From: an uncultured Bacteroidales bacterium
GTDB lineage: Bacteria; Bacteroidota; Bacteroidia; Bacteroidales; UBA932
Length of the DNA: 49,439 bases
Reading direction: 5' to 3'
Assembly (NCBI GenBank): GCA_905235445.1
Contig: CAJOLJ010000010.1
Span: 1-49,439, forward strand
This document shows positions 37,079-47,345 of the stretch, piece after piece. Below the pieces are notes generated by a model, which was not told the DNA's origin, made no database searches, and saw only the letters and a program-made list of their open reading frames with translations. Position 1 is the first letter of the stretch; each line of letters opens with the position of its first letter. The position numbers were made by a program, and so were the translations under genes.

Positions 37079-37125
37079 CCTAAATTAATCCGGGCCGAAG
37101 CGGGGAGGCATTCCCCCTGTCAATG

Positions 37126-37156
37126 CAAATATAGCACTAAGCGGGAATAATTCAAA
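37126..37156 (-). promoter_or_regulatory. promoter of the amidase gene
   Basis: On the minus strand TTTG (37156-37153), 19-bp spacer, exact TATATTTG (37133-37126). The predicted start near 37119 lies beyond the lptD start, so the two 5' ends overlap by about 35 nt. Confidence 0.7.
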
Positions 37157-37272
37157 CTCCCCAGGTTGGGTGAATCTCCCCCGAAAGACCTTTTCGGTAC
37201 CCGTGAGGAACGCTTTTTGTTGTAAGACAAGAACAAAAAATAGACAGTATCGTAAAGTCTCTATATAAGTAT

Positions 37273-40059
37273 ATGTGCCATAGGGGAAAGTCCGTTCTCT
37301 TTCTCCTTGTTCTGGTGTGTACTTTGCTCTCGGTGCTGACCCCCGACGCCTCGGCGCAGAACCGCAGGCGCCGCCCCCGCAACACTTTCAGCCAGTCCGT
37401 CACTTTCAATCCTGACAGCGTGGAGGTGTCCGATTCGCTGCGCGCCCTCAGGGACTCCCTGCACCGGGCCGACTCCCTGTTCAAGATCGACTCGGTAGCC
37501 CTCCAGAGGCAGTCTTCCCTCGATGCCCCGGCTTTCTCCGGTGCCAAGGACTCCATCCACCAGGTGTTCTCCAACGGGAACAGGAAGATCTTTTACTACG
37601 GGGATGTCGAGGTGAATTACGGGAACATGAACCTGAAGGCGGACTACATGGAATACGACCTCAACACCGGGACCGTATATGCGAGGGGAACCCTCGACAC
37701 CCTCACGGGAGAATGGAAGGGGCAGCCGAGCATGACGGAAGGAGGCTCCGTCTACAATATGGAGGAATTGTACTATAACTTCAACACCAAGAAGGCCAAG
37801 ATCAAGAACATGATAACCCAGCAGGACGACGGACTGCTGCACGGCAAGGAAATCAAGATGATGCCGGACCGTTCCATCAATATCCGCAACGGAATGTACA
37901 CGGTCTGCGACCTGGAGCACCCCCATTACTATCTGAAGCTGAGCGTCGCGAAGATAGTCACCAAACCCTCCCAGAAGACGGTGTTCGGGCCGGCCAACCT
38001 CGTGCTCGCGGATGTCCCGGCCTACCCTCTGGTGCTGCCTTTCGGTTTCGTGCCGAAGAAACCCACCAGGGCGACGGGCATGCTGATGCCGACCTTCGGG
38101 GAGGAACGGGCCAGGGGCTTCTATGTGAGGGACGCCGGAATGTACTTCGTCTTCGGGGACTACCTGGACCTCTCGCTCACGGGCAGCTACTATACACTCG
38201 GTTCTTGGAGCGTTGACGTAAACTCCCGCTACAAAGTGAATTACAAGTTCAACGGCAACCTTTCCCTGACCTACTCCAACGACCAGACCGGGGAAAGGGG
38301 GAGCACCGATTTCTTCCAGAGCCGGAACTTCGCCGTACGGTGGTCTCACTCCCAGGACAGCAAGATGCACCCGGGAAGTACGTTCTCCGCGTCAGTGAAC
38401 TTCTCCTCCCCTTCCAACAACCGCTACAACTCGCGTTCCGTGACGGAAGCCCTCCAGAACCAGGCCTCGTCATCGATCTCCTACACAAAGAACTGGAACG
38501 GGAAGATGAACCTGTCGGTCAACGCCCTCCATAGCCAGAATTCCAGGGACTCGTCCTACACCTTCACCCTCCCGAACATCTCATTCTCGGTCACCCGCTT
38601 CTATCCCTTCAAGAGAAAGAACGCCGTGGGCAAGGAGAGAATCTATGAGAAGATATCCTTCGGATACTCCACCGCATTCCAGAACAAGATAAGTTTCAAG
38701 GCGAGCGAGTTCATGCAGGAAGGGTTCATGAACAAGATGCAGAACGGAATGGACCACAAGTTCCAGATCGGACTGCCGAATTTCACTCTCCTGAAGTACT
38801 TGAACTTCACGCCTACCGTATCCTACGGGGCCACGATGTTCTTCCGGAAGGCGGACTACCACTACGACGAGAAGACGAACCGTCCCGTCCAGGACACCGT
38901 CCCGTCCTTCTCCTCCCTCGGCATCACCCAGAACTATTCCGGCGGGATCTCCATGTCCACCAGGATCTACGGTATGTTCAACTTCGGAAGGGACAAGAGA
39001 GTCCAGGCAATCCGCCATGTCATAAGCCCCACGGTGAGCCTGAGCCTCAGTCCCGAGAAGGGGACCTACGCAAACGGATGGAGGACCCTCACCTACACCG
39101 ACGCCTCGGGTGCGGAGAAGACCTATGACTACAACGTCTACGCCGGGCAGCTGTACTCCGCTCCCGGCAAGGGCAAGTCGGCTACGGCCACTCTCTCGGT
39201 GGGGAACAACTTCGAGGCAAAGGTCAGGGACCTCCGTGACACGACGGGAAAGGGCGTGAAGAAGATAAAGCTCATCGACCAGCTGAACCTGCAGACAGGC
39301 TACAACTTCCTGGCCGACTCCCTGAGGATGTCCAACGTCGGGATAAACATGTCCACCTCCGTTTTCGAGAAAGTGGGCATCAGCGCCAATGCAAATTTCG
39401 ACCCGTATGCGATAGACGAGAGGGGCCGGAAAATCAATAAGTTCTACATTTCCCAGAAGGGCATATGGCATCCGCTGAGGTTCACGGCGGCCTCGGCGTC
39501 CCTGTCCTATTCGATATCGGGCAAGGGAGCTCTCGATGGCAATGACGGTAGCCGCGACACGGCGGCCTCCGGAGGGGAGGGCGGCTCAAGGAGCAGTGGA
39601 AGCAGCGGTGCGGCAGACTATTACAGAAGGATCTACTATCATCCCGTGACCGGGGAATACATCCCCGGGGGATGGCTGTATTACACCAACCCGAACGTCC
39701 CGTGGAGCGTGAATTTCAACTACTCATTCTCCATCAACCGCTCGTATTCCTATGTGAATTCACAGCTGGTCACAAACAACAAGATAACCCAGACCCTCGG
39801 GGTGTCGGGCAACATCAAGATAACCCCCCGGATGAGCATGAACGCCACTACCGGGTTCGATTTCATGGCCATGAAACTCACGACCACCCAGCTCTCCTTC
39901 ACCTACGACCTGCACTGCTTCAATATCGCGGTCTCCTGGGTCCCCACAGGGCAGTGGCAGAGCTGGTCATTCAGGATAGCGGCCAACGCATCCGCCCTGG
40001 CGGATATCCTGCGCTTCAAGAAGAGTACGAGCTACTGGGACAACGGAAGCAGCCGCTAG
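37273..40059 (+). CDS. lptD: LPS-assembly outer-membrane protein LptD
   Basis: Large outer-membrane barrel that inserts lipopolysaccharide in the outer leaflet. 928 residues. Signal peptide 1-28 (cleavage after ASA), a Ser/Asp-rich segment, then an OstA/LptA-like periplasmic domain (~95-200: FYYGDVEVNYGNMNLKADYMEYD). The barrel domain has the Bacteroidetes-type VPAYPLVLPFGFVPKKPTRATG and many aromatic strands to the C-terminus. A Gly/Ser-rich loop near 757-780 is likely extracellular. It has a strong promoter at 37047-37078 and stands alone before rho. Confidence 0.9.
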   Translation: MCHRGKSVLFLLVLVCTLLSVLTPDASAQNRRRRPRNTFSQSVTFNPDSVEVSDSLRALRDSLHRADSLFKIDSVALQRQSSLDAPAFSGAKDSIHQVFSNGNRKIFYYGDVEVNYGNMNLKADYMEYDLNTGTVYARGTLDTLTGEWKGQPSMTEGGSVYNMEELYYNFNTKKAKIKNMITQQDDGLLHGKEIKMMPDRSINIRNGMYTVCDLEHPHYYLKLSVAKIVTKPSQKTVFGPANLVLADVPAYPLVLPFGFVPKKPTRATGMLMPTFGEERARGFYVRDAGMYFVFGDYLDLSLTGSYYTLGSWSVDVNSRYKVNYKFNGNLSLTYSNDQTGERGSTDFFQSRNFAVRWSHSQDSKMHPGSTFSASVNFSSPSNNRYNSRSVTEALQNQASSSISYTKNWNGKMNLSVNALHSQNSRDSSYTFTLPNISFSVTRFYPFKRKNAVGKERIYEKISFGYSTAFQNKISFKASEFMQEGFMNKMQNGMDHKFQIGLPNFTLLKYLNFTPTVSYGATMFFRKADYHYDEKTNRPVQDTVPSFSSLGITQNYSGGISMSTRIYGMFNFGRDKRVQAIRHVISPTVSLSLSPEKGTYANGWRTLTYTDASGAEKTYDYNVYAGQLYSAPGKGKSATATLSVGNNFEAKVRDLRDTTGKGVKKIKLIDQLNLQTGYNFLADSLRMSNVGINMSTSVFEKVGISANANFDPYAIDERGRKINKFYISQKGIWHPLRFTAASASLSYSISGKGALDGNDGSRDTAASGGEGGSRSSGSSGAADYYRRIYYHPVTGEYIPGGWLYYTNPNVPWSVNFNYSFSINRSYSYVNSQLVTNNKITQTLGVSGNIKITPRMSMNATTGFDFMAMKLTTTQLSFTYDLHCFNIAVSWVPTGQWQSWSFRIAANASALADILRFKKSTSYWDNGSSR

Positions 40060-40078
40060 CGCCCCCCCCTCCTCCCTT

Positions 40079-40100
40079 CCCCGCCCGCCTGGGGGCGGGG
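40079..40100 (+). terminator. possible terminator of lptD
   Basis: CCCCGCC pairs with GGGCGGGG in a tight GC-rich hairpin 19 bp past the stop. The tail (AAGCAATCTTTTC) is only weakly T-rich. Confidence 0.45.
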
Positions 40101-40120
40101 AAGCAATCTTTTCATCCGAA

Positions 40121-40154
40121 TTTTTGCAATGAACATTTTTTTATTGTAACTTCG
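40121..40154 (+). promoter_or_regulatory. candidate promoter with long leader for rho
   Basis: TTTTTG (40121-40126), 20-bp spacer and TAACTTCG (one mismatch from the -7 box). Transcription would start near 40161, giving rho a leader of about 380 nt. The region 40060-40539 has no supportable gene. A second near-match -7 box (CAGCTTTG, 40503-40510) would give a short leader. Confidence 0.35.
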
Positions 40155-40539
40155 CACCGCAGTTCGCATCCCCACGGACTCAAAGGGTAGCTTTCATCCC
40201 GCAAAAAGACTGTGATGCCCCCCGGGCGTCCATCGAAAAAGCATTTTTCCCCACTGATAAGATAATTAAGCACGCATCCGGCCGCCAACAACCGCAGATA
40301 TTGGGCTTTTGCCGGAGTCAATCCAGGACTGATTAGGATTTTCCTTAAGGGACTACTACATAAAAATGCGGTCCACCAGGTGTCAAAAATGATGCCCAAT
40401 AAAAAATAAAAAAAGACAATGCCGAAAGCCTGTACGGAAAAAGACTGTTTCCAGGGCTTTCCCCCGATAATCAGAACAACAACTGCTATGACGACCTGTC
40501 ACCAGCTTTGATATAACGGACAGGACAAAAACACTCACT

Positions 40540-42570
40540 ATGCTAAAATACGATGACCTCGTCAAAAAGACAGAGGACGAACTCAGGGTAATTGCTGAAG
40601 AAATCGGCATCACCGATGCCAAGAAGATAAAGGACCCGAATGCGTTGGCCCTGGCAATCCTGGATCACCAGGCGGAGGACACGGCCCATAAATCCGTGAC
40701 CGAGGAAGCCATGGCAACAGAAAAGAAAAAGAGGGGCCGTCCCAAGAAGAATCCCGATGCCCCGGCATCCGCAACCCCTTCCAAACCCAGGAAGCAGGAT
40801 GCCTCCCCCGCATCCCCGGAGGAGAAGAAACCAAAGGAGGCGAAGCAGCCCAAGGATTCCTCCCCCCAGGCGAGCTCCCCCGCAGAGGAGCCCCAGAAAC
40901 CTGCCAGGAAAAATACCAAGAAGACGAAGGCCTCCGCCGCTGCGCAGGGTGAGACCGTGGTAGCTTCCTCGAAGGAAGCAGCCCCGAAGGAGAGCGCTCC
41001 CGTCGCTCCCGCACCCAAGGACGCCACCACAGAGGCCCCCCTCAATGACGATGCCGCTCCCCGCAAACGTTCCCGTAAGCCGAGGATCGATACTACCAAG
41101 CCCCAGGAAGAGGCACCCTCACCCACCCTCTTCGATGAGCTTCCCGCCCCCGAGGCCGAACCCGCAGCCCAGGCGGAGCCCCAGACACCTCCCGTCCAGG
41201 AGGATGGAGTCCCCCAGGAACAGCAGCGTCCCCGTTCCCCGGAGGTGGCTGCACCTGCTTCCCAGCAGACCAAGGCTGCCGCTGCAGCGCTCCTCAGCCA
41301 GATAAGGGGAAACAAGGGCGGCGGTCCCCAGGGGCCCCGTCAGGACCAGCAGAAAAACAAGCAAAAAGGATCTCAGCCCCAGCAGCAACAGAGAAAGGAC
41401 CCCCAGCAAGGGCAGCAGGTCCGTCCCGAATATGAGAAACTTGTCGAGAGCACGGGCGTCCTTGAAATCATGCCCGACGGATACGGTTTCCTGCGCTCCT
41501 CCGACTACAACTACCTCAACTCCCCCGATGACATCTACGTATCCCAGCAGCAGATAAAGGCCAACGCCCTGAAGACCGGCGATACGGTTACCGGTGAGAT
41601 ACGTCCCCCCAGGGAGGGTGACAAATACTTCCCGCTTGTAAACATCAAGTACATCAACGGCCGCCATCCCGATTTCATACGGGACAGGGTCCCCTTCGAC
41701 TTCCTCACACCCCTTTTCCCCGACCAGAAATTCAACCTCCTCGGAAACGGGCACGGAAAGGACGTGTCCTGCAGGATAGTCGATATGTTCACCCCCATCG
41801 GGAAAGGACAGAGGGGCCTTATCGTGGCCCAGCCGAAGACCGGTAAGACAATGCTCCTGAAGAGCATCGCCAACGCCATAGCGGACAACCACCCCGAGGT
41901 CTACGAGATCGTCCTCCTCATAGACGAGAGGCCGGAGGAAGTCACCGACATGAGCCGTTCCGTGAAGGCCGAGGTCGTGGCCTCCACTTTCGACGAGCCC
42001 GCCGAGAGGCACGTAAAGGTTGCCAACATGGTCCTGGAGAAGGCCCGCAGGCTTGTGGAATGCGGTCATGACGTGGTTATCCTGCTGGATTCCATTACGC
42101 GTCTGGCCAGGGCATACAACACCGTGCAGCCCGCCTCCGGAAAGGTCCTCACAGGTGGAGTCGACGCCAATGCGCTGCAGAAACCGAAGCGCTTCTTCGG
42201 CGCCGCCAGGAACATAGAGGGAGGAGGTTCGCTCACGATCCTCGCCACCGCCCTGACAGAGACCGGTTCCAAGATGGACGACATCGTCTTCGAGGAATTC
42301 AAGGGAACCGGCAACATGGAGCTCCAGCTCGACCGTACCCTCGCCAACAAGAGGATATTCCCCGCCGTCAACCTCGTCCTGTCATCCACCCGTCGCGACG
42401 ACCTCCTGTACAGCAAGGACCAGGCCCAGAGAATCTGGATCCTGCGCAAGCTCCTGGCTGAGATGTCCCCTACCGAGGGAATGACCTTCATGCTGCAGCT
42501 CATGGACCAGTACAAGACGAACGAACTGCTCCTGGACAACATGAACAAGGTAAGCCCTTCGGGATATTAG
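40540..42570 (+). CDS. rho: transcription termination factor Rho with long disordered insert
   Basis: Hexameric RNA helicase that ends transcription at Rho-dependent sites. 676 residues, against about 419 in E. coli. A short N-terminal helical domain (1-~45) is followed by a long segment (~51-287) almost entirely Pro, Ala, Lys, Gln, Glu and Ser, clearly disordered. The RNA-binding cold-shock-like domain begins at [15 protein letters not shown], and the ATPase core has [14 protein letters not shown] (Walker A, ~430), [14 protein letters not shown] and the Q/R-loop region [20 protein letters not shown]. Such inserts are known in Bacteroidetes Rho. It may autoregulate through its long leader, which is inference. 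Confidence 0.96.
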   Translation: MLKYDDLVKKTEDELRVIAEEIGITDAKKIKDPNALALAILDHQAEDTAHKSVTEEAMATEKKKRGRPKKNPDAPASATPSKPRKQDASPASPEEKKPKEAKQPKDSSPQASSPAEEPQKPARKNTKKTKASAAAQGETVVASSKEAAPKESAPVAPAPKDATTEAPLNDDAAPRKRSRKPRIDTTKPQEEAPSPTLFDELPAPEAEPAAQAEPQTPPVQEDGVPQEQQRPRSPEVAAPASQQTKAAAAALLSQIRGNKGGGPQGPRQDQQKNKQKGSQPQQQQRKDPQQGQQVRPEYEKLVESTGVLEIMPDGYGFLRSSDYNYLNSPDDIYVSQQQIKANALKTGDTVTGEIRPPREGDKYFPLVNIKYINGRHPDFIRDRVPFDFLTPLFPDQKFNLLGNGHGKDVSCRIVDMFTPIGKGQRGLIVAQPKTGKTMLLKSIANAIADNHPEVYEIVLLIDERPEEVTDMSRSVKAEVVASTFDEPAERHVKVANMVLEKARRLVECGHDVVILLDSITRLARAYNTVQPASGKVLTGGVDANALQKPKRFFGAARNIEGGGSLTILATALTETGSKMDDIVFEEFKGTGNMELQLDRTLANKRIFPAVNLVLSSTRRDDLLYSKDQAQRIWILRKLLAEMSPTEGMTFMLQLMDQYKTNELLLDNMNKVSPSGY

Positions 42571-42611
42571 TCCCGGGACTGGCTCACTCCACTCTCGGAT
42601 GAGAACAATGA

Positions 42612-42651
42612 ATGCAGAAGAGGGCCCCGCAGCAGCGGGCCCTCTTCTTGC
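42612..42651. terminator. bidirectional terminator between rho and carB
   Basis: AGAAGAGGGCCC (42616-42627) pairs perfectly with GGGCCCTCTTCT (42637-42648) around a 9-nt loop. It stands midway between two converging genes. Confidence 0.85.
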
Positions 42652-42691
42652 ATGGTGATGGTTGTATAGCTAATGTGGTTGGAAAGGCTTG

Positions 42692-45600
42692 CTAATACTC
42701 GTCCCAGGACTTTATCTGCAGGTCCTCGAGGGGCGTGGTGCAGAAAGCCCTGATGAAGGCATTCGCCAGGCGGGCGTTAGTGAACAGCGGGATGTTGAAG
42801 TCCACGGCCATCCTCCGGATGATGTAGCCGTTGGAAAGCTCGGTCTCCGTGAAGTTCTTGGGGATATTGATGACCATATCCACCTCTTTCTTCTGGATGA
42901 GTTCCAAGGCAGGGGTGAACTTCTTGAAATTGGGATTGTCGCACTCTGAAGGCCAGAGGACCCTGGTGCAGGGTATGCTGTTCTCTATGAAATACTTGTA
43001 CGTTCCGCCCGTTGCGAACAGCTCGTAGCCTTTCTCGGACAGTAGCTTGCAACTGTTCAGAAGGTCCGCCTTCTGCAGGGGGTCTCCCGTGGAGAGGAGG
43101 ATCCTCTTTTTTGGGACGGTGTTCCCGACGGAGAGGATGGACTTGATGAGGGCCTCGTTGAGGTCGTCGCCGAGGCATCCTACCTCCCCGGTGGAGGACA
43201 TGTCAACCCCCAGCATCGGGTCCGCCTCCTCAAGCCTTGCGAAGGAGAACTGGGAACTCTTGACACCGACATACTCAAGGTCGAAGGCGCTCTTCTGCGG
43301 GGCAGTGGGATGCTGGCCCAGCATCACTCTCGTCGCGAGTTCTATGAAGTCTATTTTCAGGACCTTGGACACGAACGGGAAACTCCTTGAAGCCCTGAGG
43401 TTGCACTCTATCACCTTTATCTCGTTCTCCTTGGCTAGGAACTGGATGTTGAAAGGACCGCTTATGCGAAGGGCCCCGGCAATCTTGCGGGCTATTTTCT
43501 TTATGCGTCTGCTGGTCTCGACGTACAGCCTCTGCGGGGGGAACTGGATGGTCGCGTCACCGGAGTGCACCCCGGCGTATTCCACGTGCTCGGATATGGC
43601 ATAGGCTATGATCTCACCGTCATCCGCCACCGCATCGAACTCTATCTCCTTGGCCCTCTGCATGAACTGGCTTATGACGACAGGATGTTCCTGTGACACC
43701 TCGGCCGCAAGGGACAGGAAGTGGTGGAGCTTCCTCTCGTCGTAGCAAACGTTCATGGCCGCCCCCGAAAGCACGTAGGAAGGCCTCACCAGGACCGGGA
43801 ACCCGACTTCGCTTATGAACTCGTCCACATCCTCGAGGGTCGTAAGCTCCCTCCATCTGGGCTGGTCCACGCCCAGGGAGTCCACGATGGAGGAGAACTT
43901 GTGGCGGTCCTCCGCCTTGTCAATGTCCTCGGCACGCGTGCCGAGTATGGGGACGCGGTTGCCCGAGAGGCGAAGGGCGAGGTTGTTGGGGATCTGGCCA
44001 CCCACGCTGACGACCACCCCGTGGGGGTCCTCCATCTCGATAATGTCCATCACCCTCTCGAAGGTGAGCTCATCGAAATAGAGCCTGTCGCACATGTCGT
44101 AGTCCGTGGACACGGTCTCGGGGTTGTAGTTGATGAGGACCCCGCGGTATCCCTGCTGCTGGATGGTCTTGATGCAGGTGACGGAGCACCAGTCGAACTC
44201 CACGGAACTGCCGATCCTGTAGGCACCGGAACCGAGCACTATGACCGACTTCCGGTCTCCCTTGAAGACAATGTCGTTGTACTCCCCGTTGTAGGTGAGG
44301 TACAGGTAGTTTGTGGCTGCGGGGAACTCCGCCGCAAGGGTGTCTATCTGCTTCACGACAGGAACGATGCCGAGGCTCTTGCGGTACTGCCTGACATGGT
44401 CCTGGTTCATGTTGGCGGTGCCGTTTTCCTTGTACACCGCCCTCTGTATCTGGAAATCCGAGAAGCCCTGCTTCTTCGCGAGGGACAGCAGCTCCGTAGG
44501 TACGTCCTCTATCTTGGAGTAGAGAGCGAGGTCGTCGAAAGTATGTACTATATTCTCCAGCTTGTCCAGGAACCAGGTATCGATGCGGGTCAGCTCATGA
44601 ATCTTCTCGACGCTCATGTGCTCCTGGTGCATCGCCTTGGAAATCACGAAGATGCGCCTGTCGGTAGGCTCACAGAGGGCCTCCTTTACGTCGGACACCT
44701 TCAACTCCTTGTTGCCCACGAACCCATGGGCTCCCTGGCCTATCATCCTGAGGCCCTTCTGGATGGCCTCCTCGAACGTCCTTCCTATCGCCATCACCTC
44801 CCCGACGCTCTTCATGGAGGACCCGATCTTCCTTGACACCCCATGGAACTTGCTGAGGTCCCAGCGGGGGATCTTGCAAACGATATAGTCGAGAGCGGGC
44901 TCGAAGAATGCGGGAGTGGTCTTGGTCACGGAGTTCTTCAGGTCGAACAGGCCGTAGCCCAGGCCAAGCTTCGCGGCCACGAATGCCAGCGGATAGCCTG
45001 TCGCCTTGGAAGCCAGGGCCGAGGAGCGGGACAGCCTCGCGTTCACCTCTATCACCCTGTAGTCCATGGCATAGGGGTCGTAGGCGTACTGGACGTTGCA
45101 CTCCCCTACGATGCCTATGTGGCGGACTATCTTGAGGGACAGCTCCCTCAGGAAATAGTAGTCCTTGTTGGAGAGGGTCTGCGAAGGGGCGACTACGATA
45201 CTCTCGCCCGTGTGGATGCCCAGGGGGTCGAAGTTCTCCATGTTGCAGACCGTGATGCAGTTGTCGTAGCGGTCGCGGACCACCTCGTACTCGATCTCCT
45301 TCCATCCCTTCAGGGACTTTTCCACAAGGACCTGCGGGGAGAAGGAGAAGGCCTTGTCACAGAGCTCGATGAGCTCCTTGTCGTTGTCGCAGAACCCGGA
45401 CCCCAGGCCGCCGAGGGCGTATGCGGCCCTCACTATCAGGGGATAGCCAAGGGAATGCGCCGCATCGAGGGCCTCCTCCATGGAGGATGCGGGATGGGAC
45501 TTTATGGTCTTTACATTGATTTCCTCGAGCCTCTTGACGAAGAGGTCCCTGTCCTCGGTGTCCATGATCGCCTGGACCGGTGTCCCGAGCACCTTGACAT

Positions 45601-45931
45601 TGTTCCTTTCGAGGACTCCGTTGCGGTACAGTTCCACTCCGCAGTTCAGTGCGGTCTGGCCTCCGAACGAAAGCAGGATGCCTTGGGGCTGTTCCTTGAG
45701 GATCACCTTCTCGACGAAGAACGGGTCGACGGGCAGGAAGTAGATCTTGTCGGCCACTCCCTCGGAAGTCTGCACTGTGGCTATGTTGGGGTTTATGAGC
45801 ACCGTCTCGATTCCTTCCTCCCGGAGGGCCTTGAGGGCCTGGCTCCCGGAATAGTCGAATTCACCGGCCTGGCCTATCTTAAGGGCGCCGGAGCCCAGTA
45901 TGAGAACTTTCTTTATGTTGGGGTCTTTCAT
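42692..45931 (-). CDS. carB: carbamoyl-phosphate synthase large subunit
   Basis: Makes carbamoyl phosphate for pyrimidine and arginine synthesis. 1079 residues, full length. Two homologous halves, each an ATP-grasp unit: the first begins KKVLILGSGALKIGQAGEFDYSG, the second near residue 573 with SVIVLGSGAYRIGSSVEFDW. The C-terminal ~135 residues form an MGS-like allosteric domain (LFATGGTYKYFIENSI). It starts 3 bp after the carA stop, so it is co-translated with carA. It ends at the shared terminator with rho. Confidence 0.97.
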   Translation of the reverse strand: MKDPNIKKVLILGSGALKIGQAGEFDYSGSQALKALREEGIETVLINPNIATVQTSEGVADKIYFLPVDPFFVEKVILKEQPQGILLSFGGQTALNCGVELYRNGVLERNNVKVLGTPVQAIMDTEDRDLFVKRLEEINVKTIKSHPASSMEEALDAAHSLGYPLIVRAAYALGGLGSGFCDNDKELIELCDKAFSFSPQVLVEKSLKGWKEIEYEVVRDRYDNCITVCNMENFDPLGIHTGESIVVAPSQTLSNKDYYFLRELSLKIVRHIGIVGECNVQYAYDPYAMDYRVIEVNARLSRSSALASKATGYPLAFVAAKLGLGYGLFDLKNSVTKTTPAFFEPALDYIVCKIPRWDLSKFHGVSRKIGSSMKSVGEVMAIGRTFEEAIQKGLRMIGQGAHGFVGNKELKVSDVKEALCEPTDRRIFVISKAMHQEHMSVEKIHELTRIDTWFLDKLENIVHTFDDLALYSKIEDVPTELLSLAKKQGFSDFQIQRAVYKENGTANMNQDHVRQYRKSLGIVPVVKQIDTLAAEFPAATNYLYLTYNGEYNDIVFKGDRKSVIVLGSGAYRIGSSVEFDWCSVTCIKTIQQQGYRGVLINYNPETVSTDYDMCDRLYFDELTFERVMDIIEMEDPHGVVVSVGGQIPNNLALRLSGNRVPILGTRAEDIDKAEDRHKFSSIVDSLGVDQPRWRELTTLEDVDEFISEVGFPVLVRPSYVLSGAAMNVCYDERKLHHFLSLAAEVSQEHPVVISQFMQRAKEIEFDAVADDGEIIAYAISEHVEYAGVHSGDATIQFPPQRLYVETSRRIKKIARKIAGALRISGPFNIQFLAKENEIKVIECNLRASRSFPFVSKVLKIDFIELATRVMLGQHPTAPQKSAFDLEYVGVKSSQFSFARLEEADPMLGVDMSSTGEVGCLGDDLNEALIKSILSVGNTVPKKRILLSTGDPLQKADLLNSCKLLSEKGYELFATGGTYKYFIENSIPCTRVLWPSECDNPNFKKFTPALELIQKKEVDMVINIPKNFTETELSNGYIIRRMAVDFNIPLFTNARLANAFIRAFCTTPLEDLQIKSWDEY

Positions 45932-45934
45932 CTC

Positions 45935-47011
45935 TCAGAGCTTGCTTATGAAATCATCGAACAGGAATTCCGTGTCGGTTGGGCCCGAGGAGGCCTCGGG
46001 ATGGAACTGGACGGAGCAGAAGGGCTTGGTTTTGTGCCTTATGCCCTCGTTGGTCCCGTCGTTCATGTTGACGAACCAGCTCTCCCACTCCTCGCCTATC
46101 GTGGAGTCGTCGACCGCATAGCCGTGGTTCTGGCTCGTTATGAAGCAGCGGTTTGTCCCCTCCATCATAACCGGCTGATTATGTGAACGGTGGCCGTACT
46201 TGAGCTTGTATGTGGAGGCCCCGCCGGCCCTGGCCAGCAGCTGGTTGCCCATGCAGATGCCGAAGATAGGGCGGTCATAGCCCATGGCGGTGCGGAGGTT
46301 GCGGACCGTTATGTTGCAGAACTCCGGGTTGCCGGGTCCGTTCGAAATGAACAGTCCGTCGAAGTCCAGTTTGTTGAAGTCGTAGTTCCAAGGGACCCTG
46401 ATGACTTCCACTCCCCTGTCCACGAAGCAGCGGAGGATGTTGTGCTTTACACCGCAGTCAACGAGGCAGACTCTCTTGTTGCCTTTGCCGTAGCGCAGCA
46501 CTTCCTGGGTGCTCACGATGGCAATCTGGTTCTCAAGGTTGGGGTCGTCGACCAGGAAAGGCTTGTCCGCGTCTCCCGGGAGAACCATCCCGAGCATCGA
46601 GCCGTGCTCCCTCAGGACCTTTGTTATCTCCCTGGTATCCACGCCATAAACACCCGGGATGCCCTGCTCCTTGAGCCAGGTGTCAAGGCTTTTGACAGCA
46701 TCCCAGTGGCTGTATTTGAATGAGTAATCAGATATTATGAGTCCGCGTACCCAGATTTTCTCCGATTCGAAGTTCCTGGAGATGCCCCACTCGTCCGGTC
46801 CTTCGTCAGGAACGCCGTAATTGCCGATAAGGGGATAGGTGACACAGAGTATCTGTCCTGAATAGGAAGGGTCGGTGAGGCTTTCGGGATAGCCTACCAT
46901 TGCAGTGGAGAAAACCACCTCGCCATCACAGGGCGCTGGAGAACCGAAGGAGAAACCCTTGAACTCCATGCCGTTTCGCAACTTCAGTGTTGCAGGATTC
47001 TTGATGTCCAT
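45935..47011 (-). CDS. carA: carbamoyl-phosphate synthase small subunit (glutamine amidotransferase)
   Basis: Hydrolyses glutamine and feeds ammonia to CarB. 358 residues from the ATG at 47011 (MDIKNPATLKL). An upstream in-frame start at 47068 would add 19 residues that do not look like the family. The N-terminal CarA domain is followed by a class I amidotransferase with nucleophile Cys253 (GICMGNQ) and His337/Glu339 (QFHPEAS). The usual GHQ is GNQ here, with Asn256 replacing the common His next to the active site. First gene of carAB. No exact promoter is seen upstream. Confidence 0.96.
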   Translation of the reverse strand: MDIKNPATLKLRNGMEFKGFSFGSPAPCDGEVVFSTAMVGYPESLTDPSYSGQILCVTYPLIGNYGVPDEGPDEWGISRNFESEKIWVRGLIISDYSFKYSHWDAVKSLDTWLKEQGIPGVYGVDTREITKVLREHGSMLGMVLPGDADKPFLVDDPNLENQIAIVSTQEVLRYGKGNKRVCLVDCGVKHNILRCFVDRGVEVIRVPWNYDFNKLDFDGLFISNGPGNPEFCNITVRNLRTAMGYDRPIFGICMGNQLLARAGGASTYKLKYGHRSHNQPVMMEGTNRCFITSQNHGYAVDDSTIGEEWESWFVNMNDGTNEGIRHKTKPFCSVQFHPEASSGPTDTEFLFDDFISKL

Positions 47012-47314
47012 GCAGTAAGGAATTGATAAAGGGTCGGTATTTGTCCGATTGGCTGCGAAGGTACGCAATTTTTTTCATCTATGGGGAATATATTTTCAGT
47101 AAGACGTTTTAGTCCTTCGCAGGGCACTCCCCCCTTGGCCTGTACCATAGGCAAAGCGGCGGGGACTGAAGTGGGAACGGCGGTGTGGCCATGGCGGAAA
47201 GATGCCCCCTGAAGCAAATCCGAAGGCCGGGGGAAATGAGCCGAAACCTGGCCTCGGAAAGCCCATCGCAGTGGCAGGTGGCGGGTCTTGTATGGGAGGG
47301 ACAGGAAAAAGTGC

Positions 47315-47322
47315 TAAATTTG
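47315..47322 (+). promoter_or_regulatory. isolated -7 element upstream of mnmE
   Basis: Exact TAAATTTG on the plus strand, 24 bp after a TTG (47288-47290), somewhat far for a -33 box. It could drive the short frame at 47346, an RNA, or a distant mnmE leader. Confidence 0.3.
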
Positions 47323-47345
47323 CAAAGACGAAAAGGAGAGGACGG

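Noticed and set aside
39539..39625. Gly/Ser-rich segment in LptD as a possible frameshift or insertion
   Set aside because: Frame and barrel strands continue on both sides. A flexible extracellular loop is the simpler reading.
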